Part shown: positions 17,240-25,625 of the stretch, in pieces
How positions within the stretch are numbered: position 1 is the first letter of the stretch
How the letters are laid out: each line of letters opens with the position of its first letter
Source of the DNA: Gammaproteobacteria bacterium
GTDB taxonomy: Bacteria > Pseudomonadota > Gammaproteobacteria > Pseudomonadales > Azotimanducaceae
Reading direction: 5' to 3'
Assembly (NCBI GenBank): GCA_009843635.1
Contig: VYDB01000040.1
Span: forward strand, 33,349 to 97,348
Length of the DNA stretch: 64,000 nucleotides
The notes under the pieces: model-generated
What the model saw: only the letters and a program-made list of their open reading frames with translations
The model's database searches: none
Told to the model about the DNA's origin: nothing
Translations under genes and position numbers: made by a program

Positions 17240-18436
17240 TTGTGCAGGCGCTTAAAGGCACTCATGCTGGGTTGGCTGCTGGCGTTGACGGGCTGCACGG
17301 GCGGCGATGACGCGGCGAGTTCCCGCTTGGCCGCTTCCGAAGTTCGCGGCGTCACCGACACCGAGATCGTGCTTGGAAGCTACACGGATCTGTCCGGTCC
17401 CACCGCCCTGTGGGGCGTTGGCGCCACCAATGGCGCACGCATGCGCTTCGACCAGGCGAACGCCGAAGGGGGCGTGCGTGGGCGGCTGATCCGCCTTGTG
17501 GTGGAGGACATCGCCTACCAACTGCCGAAGGCCATTCAAGCTGCCAACAAGCTCATCAATCGGGACCACATCTTCGCCATGGTGTTGGCCGTCGGCACGC
17601 CGATGAACAATGCCATCATGCCGCAGCAGTTTGCGGCGGGGGTGCCAAACCTCTTTCCCATCAGCGGCGGGCGGCAGATGCTGGAGCCGTTCCACGCGAT
17701 GAAGTTCACTCAGCGCGGCATCTACTACAACGAGGTTCGCGCCGCAGTGCGCCACTTCGTTGAAAACGAAGGCAAGCAAAGGGTCTGCGTCATCCACCAC
17801 GATTCCGACTATGGCCAGGAAATAGTTGAAGCCGCCGAGGATCAGTTGGCGGCCATGGGCTTGCAGGTCATCGCCCGCACGGCGCACAAACCCGCCGAGA
17901 GCGAGTTCACCGCCGCGGTGCTGCGGCTGCGGGAGGCCGAATGCGACATGGTGGCCATGGCCACCGTGCATCGGGACACCATCCTCGTTCTCGACACCGC
18001 CCGCAAGATGGGCTGGGAGGATGTCGCCTGGGTGGGCAACAACGCGGCCTACGGCCAAGTCATCGCCGACCACGAAAGCGGCGAGGGCTACTACGCCTTC
18101 ACGCACATGGCGAAGATCTACCCGGATGACGACAAGTCGCCTGCCGTGCAAGCGTGGTGGGATCAATACTTGAACCTCTACGGCAATGAACCCGGCTTGG
18201 CGGCCATGGAAGGCTACCGCGCCGCCGACTTGACGTTGCTGGCCTTGGAGAACGCCGGACGTGACCTGACGGTCGATGCACTGCTCAAGGGGGTGGAGGC
18301 CATCACCGATTACACGGACATCTTCGGCTACCGGGTGTCCTTCTCGCCGGAAAAGCACGGCGGGGTGCGGGAGAGCGTGCTGTCGCAGGTTCAGGACGGC
18401 CGGTTCGTAGTGCTGGCGGAGGCGGTGAGTTACTGA
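17240..18436 (+). CDS. ABC-type branched-chain amino acid/amide receptor lipoprotein (copy 2)
   Basis: Tandem paralogue of the previous gene, also 398 residues. A TTG at 17240 is taken as start because it lines up residue for residue with the GTG start of copy 1 and gives the matching lipobox LALTGC; an ATG eight codons later would leave a signal without its positive charges. By eye the mature proteins differ at about 40 positions, roughly 90% identity. Many changes are conservative (D/E, I/L, V/L), and they cluster in segments that could line the ligand cleft (TN to IA at YQLPK, VAI to TAL). DNA identity is high, which implies recent duplication or ongoing gene conversion. Confidence 0.88.
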   Translation: MCRRLKALMLGWLLALTGCTGGDDAASSRLAASEVRGVTDTEIVLGSYTDLSGPTALWGVGATNGARMRFDQANAEGGVRGRLIRLVVEDIAYQLPKAIQAANKLINRDHIFAMVLAVGTPMNNAIMPQQFAAGVPNLFPISGGRQMLEPFHAMKFTQRGIYYNEVRAAVRHFVENEGKQRVCVIHHDSDYGQEIVEAAEDQLAAMGLQVIARTAHKPAESEFTAAVLRLREAECDMVAMATVHRDTILVLDTARKMGWEDVAWVGNNAAYGQVIADHESGEGYYAFTHMAKIYPDDDKSPAVQAWWDQYLNLYGNEPGLAAMEGYRAADLTLLALENAGRDLTVDALLKGVEAITDYTDIFGYRVSFSPEKHGGVRESVLSQVQDGRFVVLAEAVSY

Positions 18437-18589
18437 ATTGGCGGTCGGTCGCGGCTTAGCTTGACGTGGACGGTTGGCCTATTCCATCTCCGCCGATCTG
18501 CGGCTTCGGTTACACTTGACGTAAATCCGCTGGCGATTGCGGTGGGCGATCGCCGAGTGAGCCAATGGTTAGTGACGGGAGGTAGTGCC

Positions 18590-19642
18590 ATGAAGCAGTC
18601 GAACAAGAGCCGCCGGACTTTTCTTCAGCACTTGGCGATGGCCGGCATCGCCAGCCAGACGCTGTTGCGCACCGGCAGCGTGAAGGCCGCTGCTGCGGAA
18701 GCGCAAGGCCAAGTGGAGGGTGGCCTGGGTTGGCCGGACATGGCTTATCAGACCTTGGGGCGGACCGGATTTGAAGGCAGCCGGCTGGTGTTCGGCTGCG
18801 GCGCGGCACTGGGCCGCAGGCCTAGGGACCAACTGCTAAATGCAGCCTTGGAGGCGGGCGTCAATGTCTTTGATGTGGGCACCGGGCGCTACTACAGCGA
18901 TGCGGAGCGCAACATGGCCAATTTCCTCGCCAAGGCGCGGGATGACATCTTCCTGGTCTCCAAGTCCATCGTTTACCTCGACGAGGAGGTCGGCCCCGGT
19001 GACTCGATCACGCCGACGCAAGCCAAGCAGGGCGCCAAGGTGTGGTTGGAAGTGCTCGAAGAGAGCCTGCGCGATCTCAAGGTGGACATGATCGACGCCT
19101 ACTACCAGATGGCGGCCAACAACACCGATCTGGTCGGCAGCGAAGAGATGCGCATGGCCTTTGAGCAAGCTCGAGACGCGGGCAAGATCCGCTTTTGGGG
19201 CCTTTCGACCCACCAGAACGCTCAAGCGGTGCTGGAAAAGGCCATCGAGACCGGTTGGTACGACTTGGCCATGATCGCTGTAACGCCTGCCGGCTGGTAC
19301 GACTGGGACGGCAAGAGCATCCTGCCCGGCTCGCCCCCGATGAGGGGGCTGGCGCCGCTGCTGGCGCGGGCGCGGGAAGCCGGCATCGGACTGATCGGCA
19401 TGAAGGCGGCGCGTCACCTTGCCGGGCGCAACTTCCTCGGCTGGGGGGATGAAGACGCCTTTAATGACCACTACGATGAGCTGTTTCTGGCGGCCAAGCT
19501 GACCGCATTCCAACGCAGCTACGCCTTTGTGCTGGAGCACGGCGTCGATGCGGTGAACGCGGACATACAGAATTTCCTGCATCTGCAGGAGAACTTCACC
19601 GCCGCCGCCACCTCGCGCCAATACTTCGCCAACACCGCCTGA
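18590..19642 (+). CDS. Tat-exported aldo/keto reductase
   Basis: A 350-residue protein. ATG 18590 has a strong GGAGGT at 18578-18583; the open frame upstream is spurious. The N-terminus carries a twin-arginine signal (SRRTFLQHLAMAG), so the protein should cross the membrane folded. The aldo/keto reductase core follows: YQTLGRTGFEGSRLVFGCG, GVNVFDVGTGRYYSDAERNMANFL, LKVDMIDAYYQM and IRFWGLSTHQ. Export by Tat is consistent with a cofactor bound before transport. The downstream larC gene begins three bases after the stop, which implies coupled expression. Confidence 0.87.
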   Translation: MKQSNKSRRTFLQHLAMAGIASQTLLRTGSVKAAAAEAQGQVEGGLGWPDMAYQTLGRTGFEGSRLVFGCGAALGRRPRDQLLNAALEAGVNVFDVGTGRYYSDAERNMANFLAKARDDIFLVSKSIVYLDEEVGPGDSITPTQAKQGAKVWLEVLEESLRDLKVDMIDAYYQMAANNTDLVGSEEMRMAFEQARDAGKIRFWGLSTHQNAQAVLEKAIETGWYDLAMIAVTPAGWYDWDGKSILPGSPPMRGLAPLLARAREAGIGLIGMKAARHLAGRNFLGWGDEDAFNDHYDELFLAAKLTAFQRSYAFVLEHGVDAVNADIQNFLHLQENFTAAATSRQYFANTA

Positions 19643-19645
19643 CGC

Positions 19646-20845
19646 TTGCGCGCTCTCCACTACCAATGCAGCGCCGGCATCGCCGGCGACATGCACCTCG
19701 GCGCGATGGTGGACCTTGGGGTGCCGGAGGCGCTGCTGCGCGAGGGCCTAGGCCGCCTGCCCTGCGCCGCCGAGTTCACGATTGAATTTCGGCGTGCGAG
19801 CAAGTTCGGCATTTCCGGCACCCAGGCCCAAGTTAAGAGCCTGGGCCACTCGGACGACAATCAGCACCGGCAATACGGGGGCATCGTCAAGTTGGTCAAA
19901 GCCGCTCGGCTAACTCCTGGCGTGGAGACCAGGGCGCTGGCCATCTTCGAGCGCATCGCGGTGGCGGAGGCCAAGATTCACGACATTCCCGTGGAGCAGG
20001 TCCACTTTCACGAAGTCGGCGCCGTGGACTCCATCGTGGACATCGTCGGCGCGGCCATTTGCCTGGACGCCCTTGCTGTCGAGCGGGTGTTCTGCGACCC
20101 GGTGGAGGTGGGCAGCGGCTTCGTCGATTGCGCCCACGGCCGGCTACCGGTGCCCGCGCCAGCCACCCAGGAAATCCTTGCGGGCGTGCCCTGTTCCTAT
20201 GGCGGGGTGCGGGGGGAGGCCACCACGCCCACCGGCGCTGCGATATTGAAGGCGTCGGTGGACGAGTTTGCGCCGCCTGCCCACTTCGCGCCATCGGCGG
20301 TGGGCTACGGCGTGGGCCAGAGGGACTTCGACATTCCCAACGTGCTGCGGGTCGTGGTTGGCGAGTGCAGCGCAGAGGTTCGGGCCGCGCCGGCGGCTGA
20401 GCACTACAAGATTGAAGCCAACATCGACGACATGAGTCCGGAGGCCTATGAACCCCTAATCGACCATCTGCTGGCCGCCGGGGCCAGTGATGTTTACATC
20501 ACGCCCATCGTTATGAAGAAGTCCCGTCCAGCCATCAGCCTGACGGTTCTGTGCGAGGCGGAAAGGGTCGATGCGCTGGCCGACGCCGTGCTCAACCGTT
20601 CCACCACCATCGGGCTTCGGGTGCTGCCGTTCGACAAGCGGGTTTTGCCTCGGGAGATGCGAACCGTCCAGACCCGCTTGGGGCCGGTGCGGGTGAAGGT
20701 GGTGACCCAACCGGACGGTCAGCGCCGTTGGAAATCGGAGTTCGACGATGTGCGGCGCCTGGCCGATGCCGCTGATCTGGACTATCTGCAAGCCAAGGCG
20801 TCGGTGGATACGGATGTCGCGCAAGCCTTGACAGCGGACGACTGA
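19646..20845 (+). CDS. larC: LarC-like nickel-pincer cofactor synthesis protein (DUF111)
   Basis: A 399-residue protein starting at TTG 19646. LarC is the CTP-dependent metal insertase that places nickel in the pincer cofactor of lactate racemase-type enzymes. Hallmarks are the opening HYQCSAGIAGDMHLGAMVDLGV (family: FSGISGDM-LGAL-DLG), FHEVGAVDSIVDIVGAAICLDAL, and the C-terminal IEANIDDMSPEAYEPLIDHLLAAGASDVYITPIVMKKSRPA. Both LarC1 and LarC2 portions are present in one frame, so the ribosomal frameshift used in Lactobacillus is not needed. The larB, larE and larA genes are not in the window; the partner here is a Tat-exported reductase. Confidence 0.9.
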   Translation: MRALHYQCSAGIAGDMHLGAMVDLGVPEALLREGLGRLPCAAEFTIEFRRASKFGISGTQAQVKSLGHSDDNQHRQYGGIVKLVKAARLTPGVETRALAIFERIAVAEAKIHDIPVEQVHFHEVGAVDSIVDIVGAAICLDALAVERVFCDPVEVGSGFVDCAHGRLPVPAPATQEILAGVPCSYGGVRGEATTPTGAAILKASVDEFAPPAHFAPSAVGYGVGQRDFDIPNVLRVVVGECSAEVRAAPAAEHYKIEANIDDMSPEAYEPLIDHLLAAGASDVYITPIVMKKSRPAISLTVLCEAERVDALADAVLNRSTTIGLRVLPFDKRVLPREMRTVQTRLGPVRVKVVTQPDGQRRWKSEFDDVRRLADAADLDYLQAKASVDTDVAQALTADD

Positions 20846-20880
20846 CTCACCTTACCGTCTGGACAGGCTCACCCGTCCGG

Positions 20881-21489
20881 TCAACGCACGGCGACGCCGT
20901 GGGTTAGGAACCCGGCCCACTTGGGGCCGGGGATGTAGCCGGTGCGCTTCTCCGCCAAGCCGAAGCCGGCGTCCTCAAGCAGCCGGGCTGGCTGCCGGGT
21001 GAGGTGGCAGCCGCCGCCGATGATCTTCCACACCGGCTCGATGGCTCGCTGCCAGCGCACCACCCGCGGCTCTGGTGCGAGACCATGCTCAATGAAGTAG
21101 AAGCGTCCGCCGGGCTTGAGCACCCGGTGCATCTCCTGCAGCGCTTGGCTGACGTTGGGGATGCTGCATAGGGTCCAAGTGCAGACAATGCTGTCGAATT
21201 GGCCGCTGTCGGCGGGAATGTCCTCTCCGGAGGCTTGCAGGATGCTCACCTCGGCATCGATGGCGGCAGCGCGGCGGCTTGCCATGGCGGTGAGTTCCGG
21301 TGCGGGGTCGAGGCCGGTGACCGTGCTGGCGTCTCGATAGTGGCTTAAGTTGTGGCCGCTGCCGACGCCGATTTCCAGCACGTTGCCCTCGGCCCTGGGC
21401 ACGTACTCGGCCCGCAGTTCGGTCATGGGCTGCTGCCCGCAGGCCAGATCGATGAGTTTCGGGAGAACGTATTTGGCGTACAGGCCCAC
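20881..21489 (-). CDS. Class I SAM-dependent methyltransferase (UbiE-like)
   Basis: A 202-residue Rossmann-fold methyltransferase. Motif I is VLEIGVGSGHNLSHY (about 37-51), with an acidic residue after strand beta2 in VTGLDPAPEL. Motif II is FDSIVCTWTLCSI, and the post-motif is EMHRVLKPGGRFYFIEHG. It belongs to the broad Methyltransf_11 group near phospholipid or quinone methyltransferases; the acceptor is unknown. It is the last gene on the leftward strand after the D-aminoacylase gene, separated by a paired-hairpin element that overlaps the upstream stop codon. Confidence 0.85.
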   Translation of the reverse strand: MGLYAKYVLPKLIDLACGQQPMTELRAEYVPRAEGNVLEIGVGSGHNLSHYRDASTVTGLDPAPELTAMASRRAAAIDAEVSILQASGEDIPADSGQFDSIVCTWTLCSIPNVSQALQEMHRVLKPGGRFYFIEHGLAPEPRVVRWQRAIEPVWKIIGGGCHLTRQPARLLEDAGFGLAEKRTGYIPGPKWAGFLTHGVAVR

Positions 21490-21524
21490 GGCACGATCAC
21501 TCCAGTTCAGTTCAAGTCTGAAAC

Positions 21525-21567
21525 CAAGTTGCGGAGCAACTTGAACGCGTAGCCGTTAGGCTACGCG
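21525..21567. repeat. REP-like paired-hairpin element, copy 2
   Basis: Hairpin 1 is CAAGTTGC-GGA-GCAACTTG (21525-21543). After 2 nt, hairpin 2 is CGCGTAGCC-GTTA-GGCTACGCG (21546-21567). Arm length, loop size, the AGTTGCG core and the 2-nt gap are the same as copy 1, while paired bases differ together on both sides of each stem. The TAG stop of the D-aminoacylase gene (complement of 21561-21563) lies inside hairpin 2. Confidence 0.7.
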
Positions 21568-23252
21568 CGAGCCCCGCGAATCAGTCGCCCCGGTAGGTTG
21601 CCGGTGGCTTCGCCGTTCTCGAACGTCGGCTGCCCGGCCTTGATGGTCATTCGGTAGCCGTCGGCCTTTTGCACCAGCCGCTTGCCGCCGGCGGGCAGGT
21701 CGTAAACCATCTTCGGCGGCTGCAGTTGCAGGGCGTCGTAGTCGATCAGGTTGAAGTCGGCCTTGTAGCCGGGCCCCACGAGGCCGCGGTCGTTCAACCC
21801 ATAAACCTGGGCCGCATCCTGGGTGAGCTTGTGCACCACGAACGGCAGGGGCAGGCGTGGCCCGCGTTGCCGGTCACGGCTGAAGTAGCTCAGCATGTAG
21901 GTCGGCACGCTGGCATCCACCAGCACGCCGCAATGGGCGCCGCCGTCGGAGAGCCCGAAAACGCTTTGCGGGTGCTCGATGACCCGCCGTTGGCCCTCCA
22001 GATCGCCCTCGTAGATGCCGAACAGAACCAGTAGCGGCACGCCGTCAGCCAAGCAGTCCATCATCACCTCGACCGGAGAGACACCCTGCGCCCTCGCCAC
22101 TGCCGCCACGCTGTCCTCGGGGCCGGGTTCGTAGGTCAGGGCGGCATCGAGGATGTAAATGCGCTCGTGGTCGTTCATGAAGCGCACGGCGTCGGGATTG
22201 CGCGGCAGGATGGGCGGTTCGCGGAGCACCCGTTCACGGAAGTCCGGGTCCTTCAGGCGGGCTTTGCGTTCGGCTAGGGGCCGCCCGTGGATTTCTCGAT
22301 AAGCCGGGAACTGGCGCATGGGGTTGATGGTGCCCTCGAGCGTCATCAGGATCGAGGCAGGACGGGCGCCGACCTGGGGCCGCAGCTTAAACCCCTCCGC
22401 GTTCAGCTTCTCCGCCAATTTCCAGACTGGCCCGAGCACTGGCCCCAGGCCGGGGGCCACCAAGGGGGTGACGGTGCAGCCAGTGGTGCGGGTGATGTGC
22501 TCGATCCAAGCCAGTTCCTCTGGATCGTTCAAGCGGTCGGAAACGAACTCCATGGCGCCGAAGCCGAGGCCGGCGAAGGCGCTGCCGATGGTGCGCATCT
22601 CCTCTCCCGAAGCGCGGGTTCCGGGCACTAGGTTGCCGGCTTTGTCGATGTGCCCGTAGAAACGGGAGGTGGTGAAGCCGAGGGCGCCGGCCTCCAAGGC
22701 GCCGCGGGTGATGCTGCGCATCTCGGCCATGTCTTCCGGCGTGGCGTCGTCGTAGCAACGCTCGCCCATCACGTAGTGGCGGATGGCGACATGGGGCGCT
22801 TGGGCGCCGACGTCCACCGTATAGGGGGTGTCGATGCGGTCAAGGTACTCGGAGAAGGACTCCCATCCCCACGGGATGCCGTCGTGCAGCGCCGTGCCGG
22901 GGATGTCCTCGACGCTCTCCATCAATTCGATCAACTCGCCTTCGGTGCCCGGCCGCACCGGGGCGAAGCCGACGCCGCAATTGCCCATCACGATGGAAGT
23001 GACGCCATGCCAGCAACTCGGCGTCACCTGCTTGTCCCAACAAACCTGGCCGTCGTAGTGGGTGTGGATGTCCACGAAGCCGGGGGTCAGCAGGTCGCCT
23101 TGGGCATCAATGACCCGCTTGGCCTTGGCTGGACTGCCGCCGGCGGCCGTGACTTCGGTGATGGTGCCGCGGTCGGCGACCACGTCGGCGCTGACCGCCT
23201 CGGCACCGGAGCCGTCGATGAGGGTGGCGTTCTTGATGATGAGATCGTGCAT
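21561..23252 (-). CDS. N-acyl-D-amino-acid deacylase family amidohydrolase
   Basis: A 563-residue metal-dependent amidohydrolase of the D-aminoacylase group. The N-terminal small beta-domain reads LIIKNATLIDGSGAEAVSADVVADRG, followed by the metal motif TPGFVDIHTHYDGQVCWD (about 56-73) in which HTHYDGQ is diagnostic of D-aminoacylases. The Cys in MGNCGVGFAPVRPG matches the metal-bridging cysteine of the family. LSDGGAHCGVLVDA and FVVHKLTQDAAQVYGL complete the site. Enzymes release D-amino acids from N-acyl derivatives; some annotated members hydrolyse other amides. It is in a leftward operon with acyl-CoA genes, 39 bp after the hydratase stop. Confidence 0.88.
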   Translation of the reverse strand: MHDLIIKNATLIDGSGAEAVSADVVADRGTITEVTAAGGSPAKAKRVIDAQGDLLTPGFVDIHTHYDGQVCWDKQVTPSCWHGVTSIVMGNCGVGFAPVRPGTEGELIELMESVEDIPGTALHDGIPWGWESFSEYLDRIDTPYTVDVGAQAPHVAIRHYVMGERCYDDATPEDMAEMRSITRGALEAGALGFTTSRFYGHIDKAGNLVPGTRASGEEMRTIGSAFAGLGFGAMEFVSDRLNDPEELAWIEHITRTTGCTVTPLVAPGLGPVLGPVWKLAEKLNAEGFKLRPQVGARPASILMTLEGTINPMRQFPAYREIHGRPLAERKARLKDPDFRERVLREPPILPRNPDAVRFMNDHERIYILDAALTYEPGPEDSVAAVARAQGVSPVEVMMDCLADGVPLLVLFGIYEGDLEGQRRVIEHPQSVFGLSDGGAHCGVLVDASVPTYMLSYFSRDRQRGPRLPLPFVVHKLTQDAAQVYGLNDRGLVGPGYKADFNLIDYDALQLQPPKMVYDLPAGGKRLVQKADGYRMTIKAGQPTFENGEATGNLPGRLIRGARA

Positions 23253-23291
23253 GGCCCGAAGGATCCTAGGTGGAGATTTCCAAGGGAGATA

Positions 23292-24104
23292 TTAGCGAAA
23301 TGTGAAATTCGGCGTTCGCTTTTCAACAAAGGCGCTGATGGCTTCCTTGGCGTCTTCGCTTTGCCCCGAAAGAACCAGGTGCTGGGCTTCCATCGCCAGC
23401 GACTCGCGCAGCCCCTGCAGCGCGCCGCGATTGAGGTTGCGTTTCATGAGGCGCAAGGCGGTGGCAGGGCCGTTGGCGATGCGCTTGGCGTAGGCGTGGG
23501 CGTCCTCACGGAAGGTGGCGGCGGGAAACACGCCATTGACCAGCCCCAACCGCAAGCACTCCTCGGCGCCGACGCGTTCGGATAGGAACATCAGCTCCTT
23601 CGCCTTGGCTTGGCCGACGAGGCGGTTGAGGAACCAACTTGATCCGTAGTCGCCGGACAGCCCGATGTTGACGAAGGCGGTGGTGAGGAAAGCGGTGTCG
23701 GCAGCTAGGCGGAGGTCGCAGGCCAGCGCGATGGACAGGCCGGCCCCGGCCGCCGGGCCGGGCAGCGCCGCGATGGTGGGCTTGGCCAATTCATAGAGTC
23801 GCAGGGTCAGCGCCTCCTGCTTGCGCGTCAACTCCGCGACCCGCTCATCCTGGGTGCGTTTGACGGTTGGCGTTGTGCTGCCCATTTCGGTGACGTCGCC
23901 TCCGGCGCAGAAGGCCTTGCCCGCCCCGGTGATGACGACGCAGCCAACCGTGGGGTCGGCTTCGAGGCGCAGCAGCACTTCGCGCAGCGCGGGCGTAAGG
24001 ATGTCGCCGAGCGCATTGCGCTTCTCCGGTTTGTTCAGCGTCACCGTCGCCACCCGGTCGCGCAATTCGCAAAGCAGTTCGTCGGTGCCTGTGTCGATGC
24101 GCAT
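23292..24104 (-). CDS. Enoyl-CoA hydratase/isomerase family protein
   Basis: A 270-residue crotonase-fold protein. The oxyanion hole elements are AFCAGGDVTEM (about 64-74) and GPAAGAGLSIALACDLRLAADTAFLTTAFVNIGLSGDYGSSW (about 116-157). In the second active-site segment the position of the classical second glutamate is NIGLSGDYGS, closer to isohexenylglutaconyl- or methylglutaconyl-CoA hydratases and to degenerate crotonases than to fatty-acid hydratases. The context next to a carboxylase suggests hydration of a glutaconyl-type CoA ester. It ends 39 bp before the D-aminoacylase gene. Confidence 0.86.
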   Translation of the reverse strand: MRIDTGTDELLCELRDRVATVTLNKPEKRNALGDILTPALREVLLRLEADPTVGCVVITGAGKAFCAGGDVTEMGSTTPTVKRTQDERVAELTRKQEALTLRLYELAKPTIAALPGPAAGAGLSIALACDLRLAADTAFLTTAFVNIGLSGDYGSSWFLNRLVGQAKAKELMFLSERVGAEECLRLGLVNGVFPAATFREDAHAYAKRIANGPATALRLMKRNLNRGALQGLRESLAMEAQHLVLSGQSEDAKEAISAFVEKRTPNFTFR

Positions 24105-24116
24105 GTCAGTAGGTCC

Positions 24117-25625
24117 TCACGGAAACCAAAGCTGGCGCACTTCGTCGTCGAACTTTGTGGTTACGCGGCGTTCGGCGTCGAGCAGCAGCACCGGGCGGTC
24201 ATCGAGGTTGTGGGCCGGCCACTCGGGTTCGCCCGGTGCGCTGGGGATGCCGGTGCGTGCGAAGTTGACCCAGTAGGCGCGCATGGCGGGGCCGAGGTCC
24301 GCAGGCGCGCCGCTGCCGGCGAAGCGCTGCATGGCCGGCAGGTGGTCGATCCAGTCCCACAGGAAGCACAGTTCGATGGCGTGGGTGGCGCGCAAGTCTT
24401 TGACGTCGCTTTCCCAAGTACACATCCAGTTCCAACAAGTGGCACCTGTACTGGCGGCCGCGTCCAGGATGCGGAGCATCGAATTGCGAAACATGGTGTC
24501 AGCTAGGGCATACACCAGCTTGCGCGTTGGTGTCGCGCCGGGCGCGAAGCGCTCATAGGCGGCCAGCGCCTTTTGGCCATTGACGCCGGCGGCCTCGAAC
24601 AGCGCGGCGGCGCTGGCTTCGTCGTGCTCCTGAAAGCCCACCGTGGTCGGGAACAGCGTGCCTTCGTGGCGGCAGCCGCCGCCGAGGAAGGGCACGTTGG
24701 CCTCGCCCCGGGCGGCAACTGTCTCGGCGATCGGTGCCGGGATCAGATCGCCGTCGATGGCGGGGGAGAAGCTTACGTTATCCGCCGTGCGCAGGCCGAG
24801 GCTGGGCTTGAATGCGTTCGGGTTGCTCATGTCCGGCAACGCCAATGCGGCGAGGGCGTCGATGGGCGCGTTTTGCAGGGTGTCCAAGCCGTTCTTGTCC
24901 GGATCGCCGCCCAGGCGGCGGATGCACTGGTTGGTGAATTCGATGTGCCCTTGGCCCACGGGAATCAGGTCCACGTGGGGGCTGTGGACGATGGCCTTGT
25001 GGAACAGGCCCTCGGCGCGCGGGCAGCCGAGCAGCATGGCGGTGGCGGTGCCGCCGGCGGACTCCCCGAAAATCAGCACGTTGTTCGGGTCGCCGCCGAA
25101 GGCGGCGATGTTGTCCCGATTCCACTCCAAGGCGCAGATCTGGTCGAGTATCCCGTTGTTGACCGAGGCGCCGAGCGCCGGGTCGAGATGGCCGACGTGC
25201 ATGAAGCCGGGGGCGCCCATGCGGTAGTTGATGGTGACCACCACCACGTCGTGCTCGCGCACGAACGCGGCGCCGTCATACACCCGGCCGGACCCGAGAA
25301 CGTAGCCGCCGCCGTGAATCCAGAACAGCACCGGGCGGCACGCGTCGTCCGCCGCTGGGGTGTAAACGTTCACGAACAGGCAGTCCTCGTCCGTCGGCTC
25401 AACCGGCAACTGCAGTTCCGAGCCGAAAGCGGTGAAATCCGGCTGCGGCGCGGAAGGGCCAAACTCGGTGGCGTCGTAAACGCCGGACCAAGGCGTCACG
25501 GGCACTGGAGGGCGGTAGCGCATCTCGCCGACCGGCGCTTGGGCGTAGCGCAGGCCACGGAAAGCCAGGTAGCCGTCTTCCGCTTGGCCGCGAACGGCGC
25601 CCAAGGGCGTGTCAATAGTGGTCAT
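24117..25625 (-). CDS. Type B carboxylesterase
   Basis: A 502-residue carboxylesterase/lipase family enzyme. The ATG at 25625 overlaps the stop of the carboxylase alpha gene (ATGA); the frame stays open far upstream only as an antiparallel reading of that gene. The oxyanion motif HGGGY is at 104-108, the nucleophile GESAGG has Ser189, and EDCLFVNVYTP (80-90) is the type B signature 2. No signal peptide is visible, so it is cytoplasmic. Within the operon it may free an alcohol or acid substrate that is then activated to a CoA ester; this is inference from position only. Confidence 0.87.
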   Translation of the reverse strand: MTTIDTPLGAVRGQAEDGYLAFRGLRYAQAPVGEMRYRPPVPVTPWSGVYDATEFGPSAPQPDFTAFGSELQLPVEPTDEDCLFVNVYTPAADDACRPVLFWIHGGGYVLGSGRVYDGAAFVREHDVVVVTINYRMGAPGFMHVGHLDPALGASVNNGILDQICALEWNRDNIAAFGGDPNNVLIFGESAGGTATAMLLGCPRAEGLFHKAIVHSPHVDLIPVGQGHIEFTNQCIRRLGGDPDKNGLDTLQNAPIDALAALALPDMSNPNAFKPSLGLRTADNVSFSPAIDGDLIPAPIAETVAARGEANVPFLGGGCRHEGTLFPTTVGFQEHDEASAAALFEAAGVNGQKALAAYERFAPGATPTRKLVYALADTMFRNSMLRILDAAASTGATCWNWMCTWESDVKDLRATHAIELCFLWDWIDHLPAMQRFAGSGAPADLGPAMRAYWVNFARTGIPSAPGEPEWPAHNLDDRPVLLLDAERRVTTKFDDEVRQLWFP

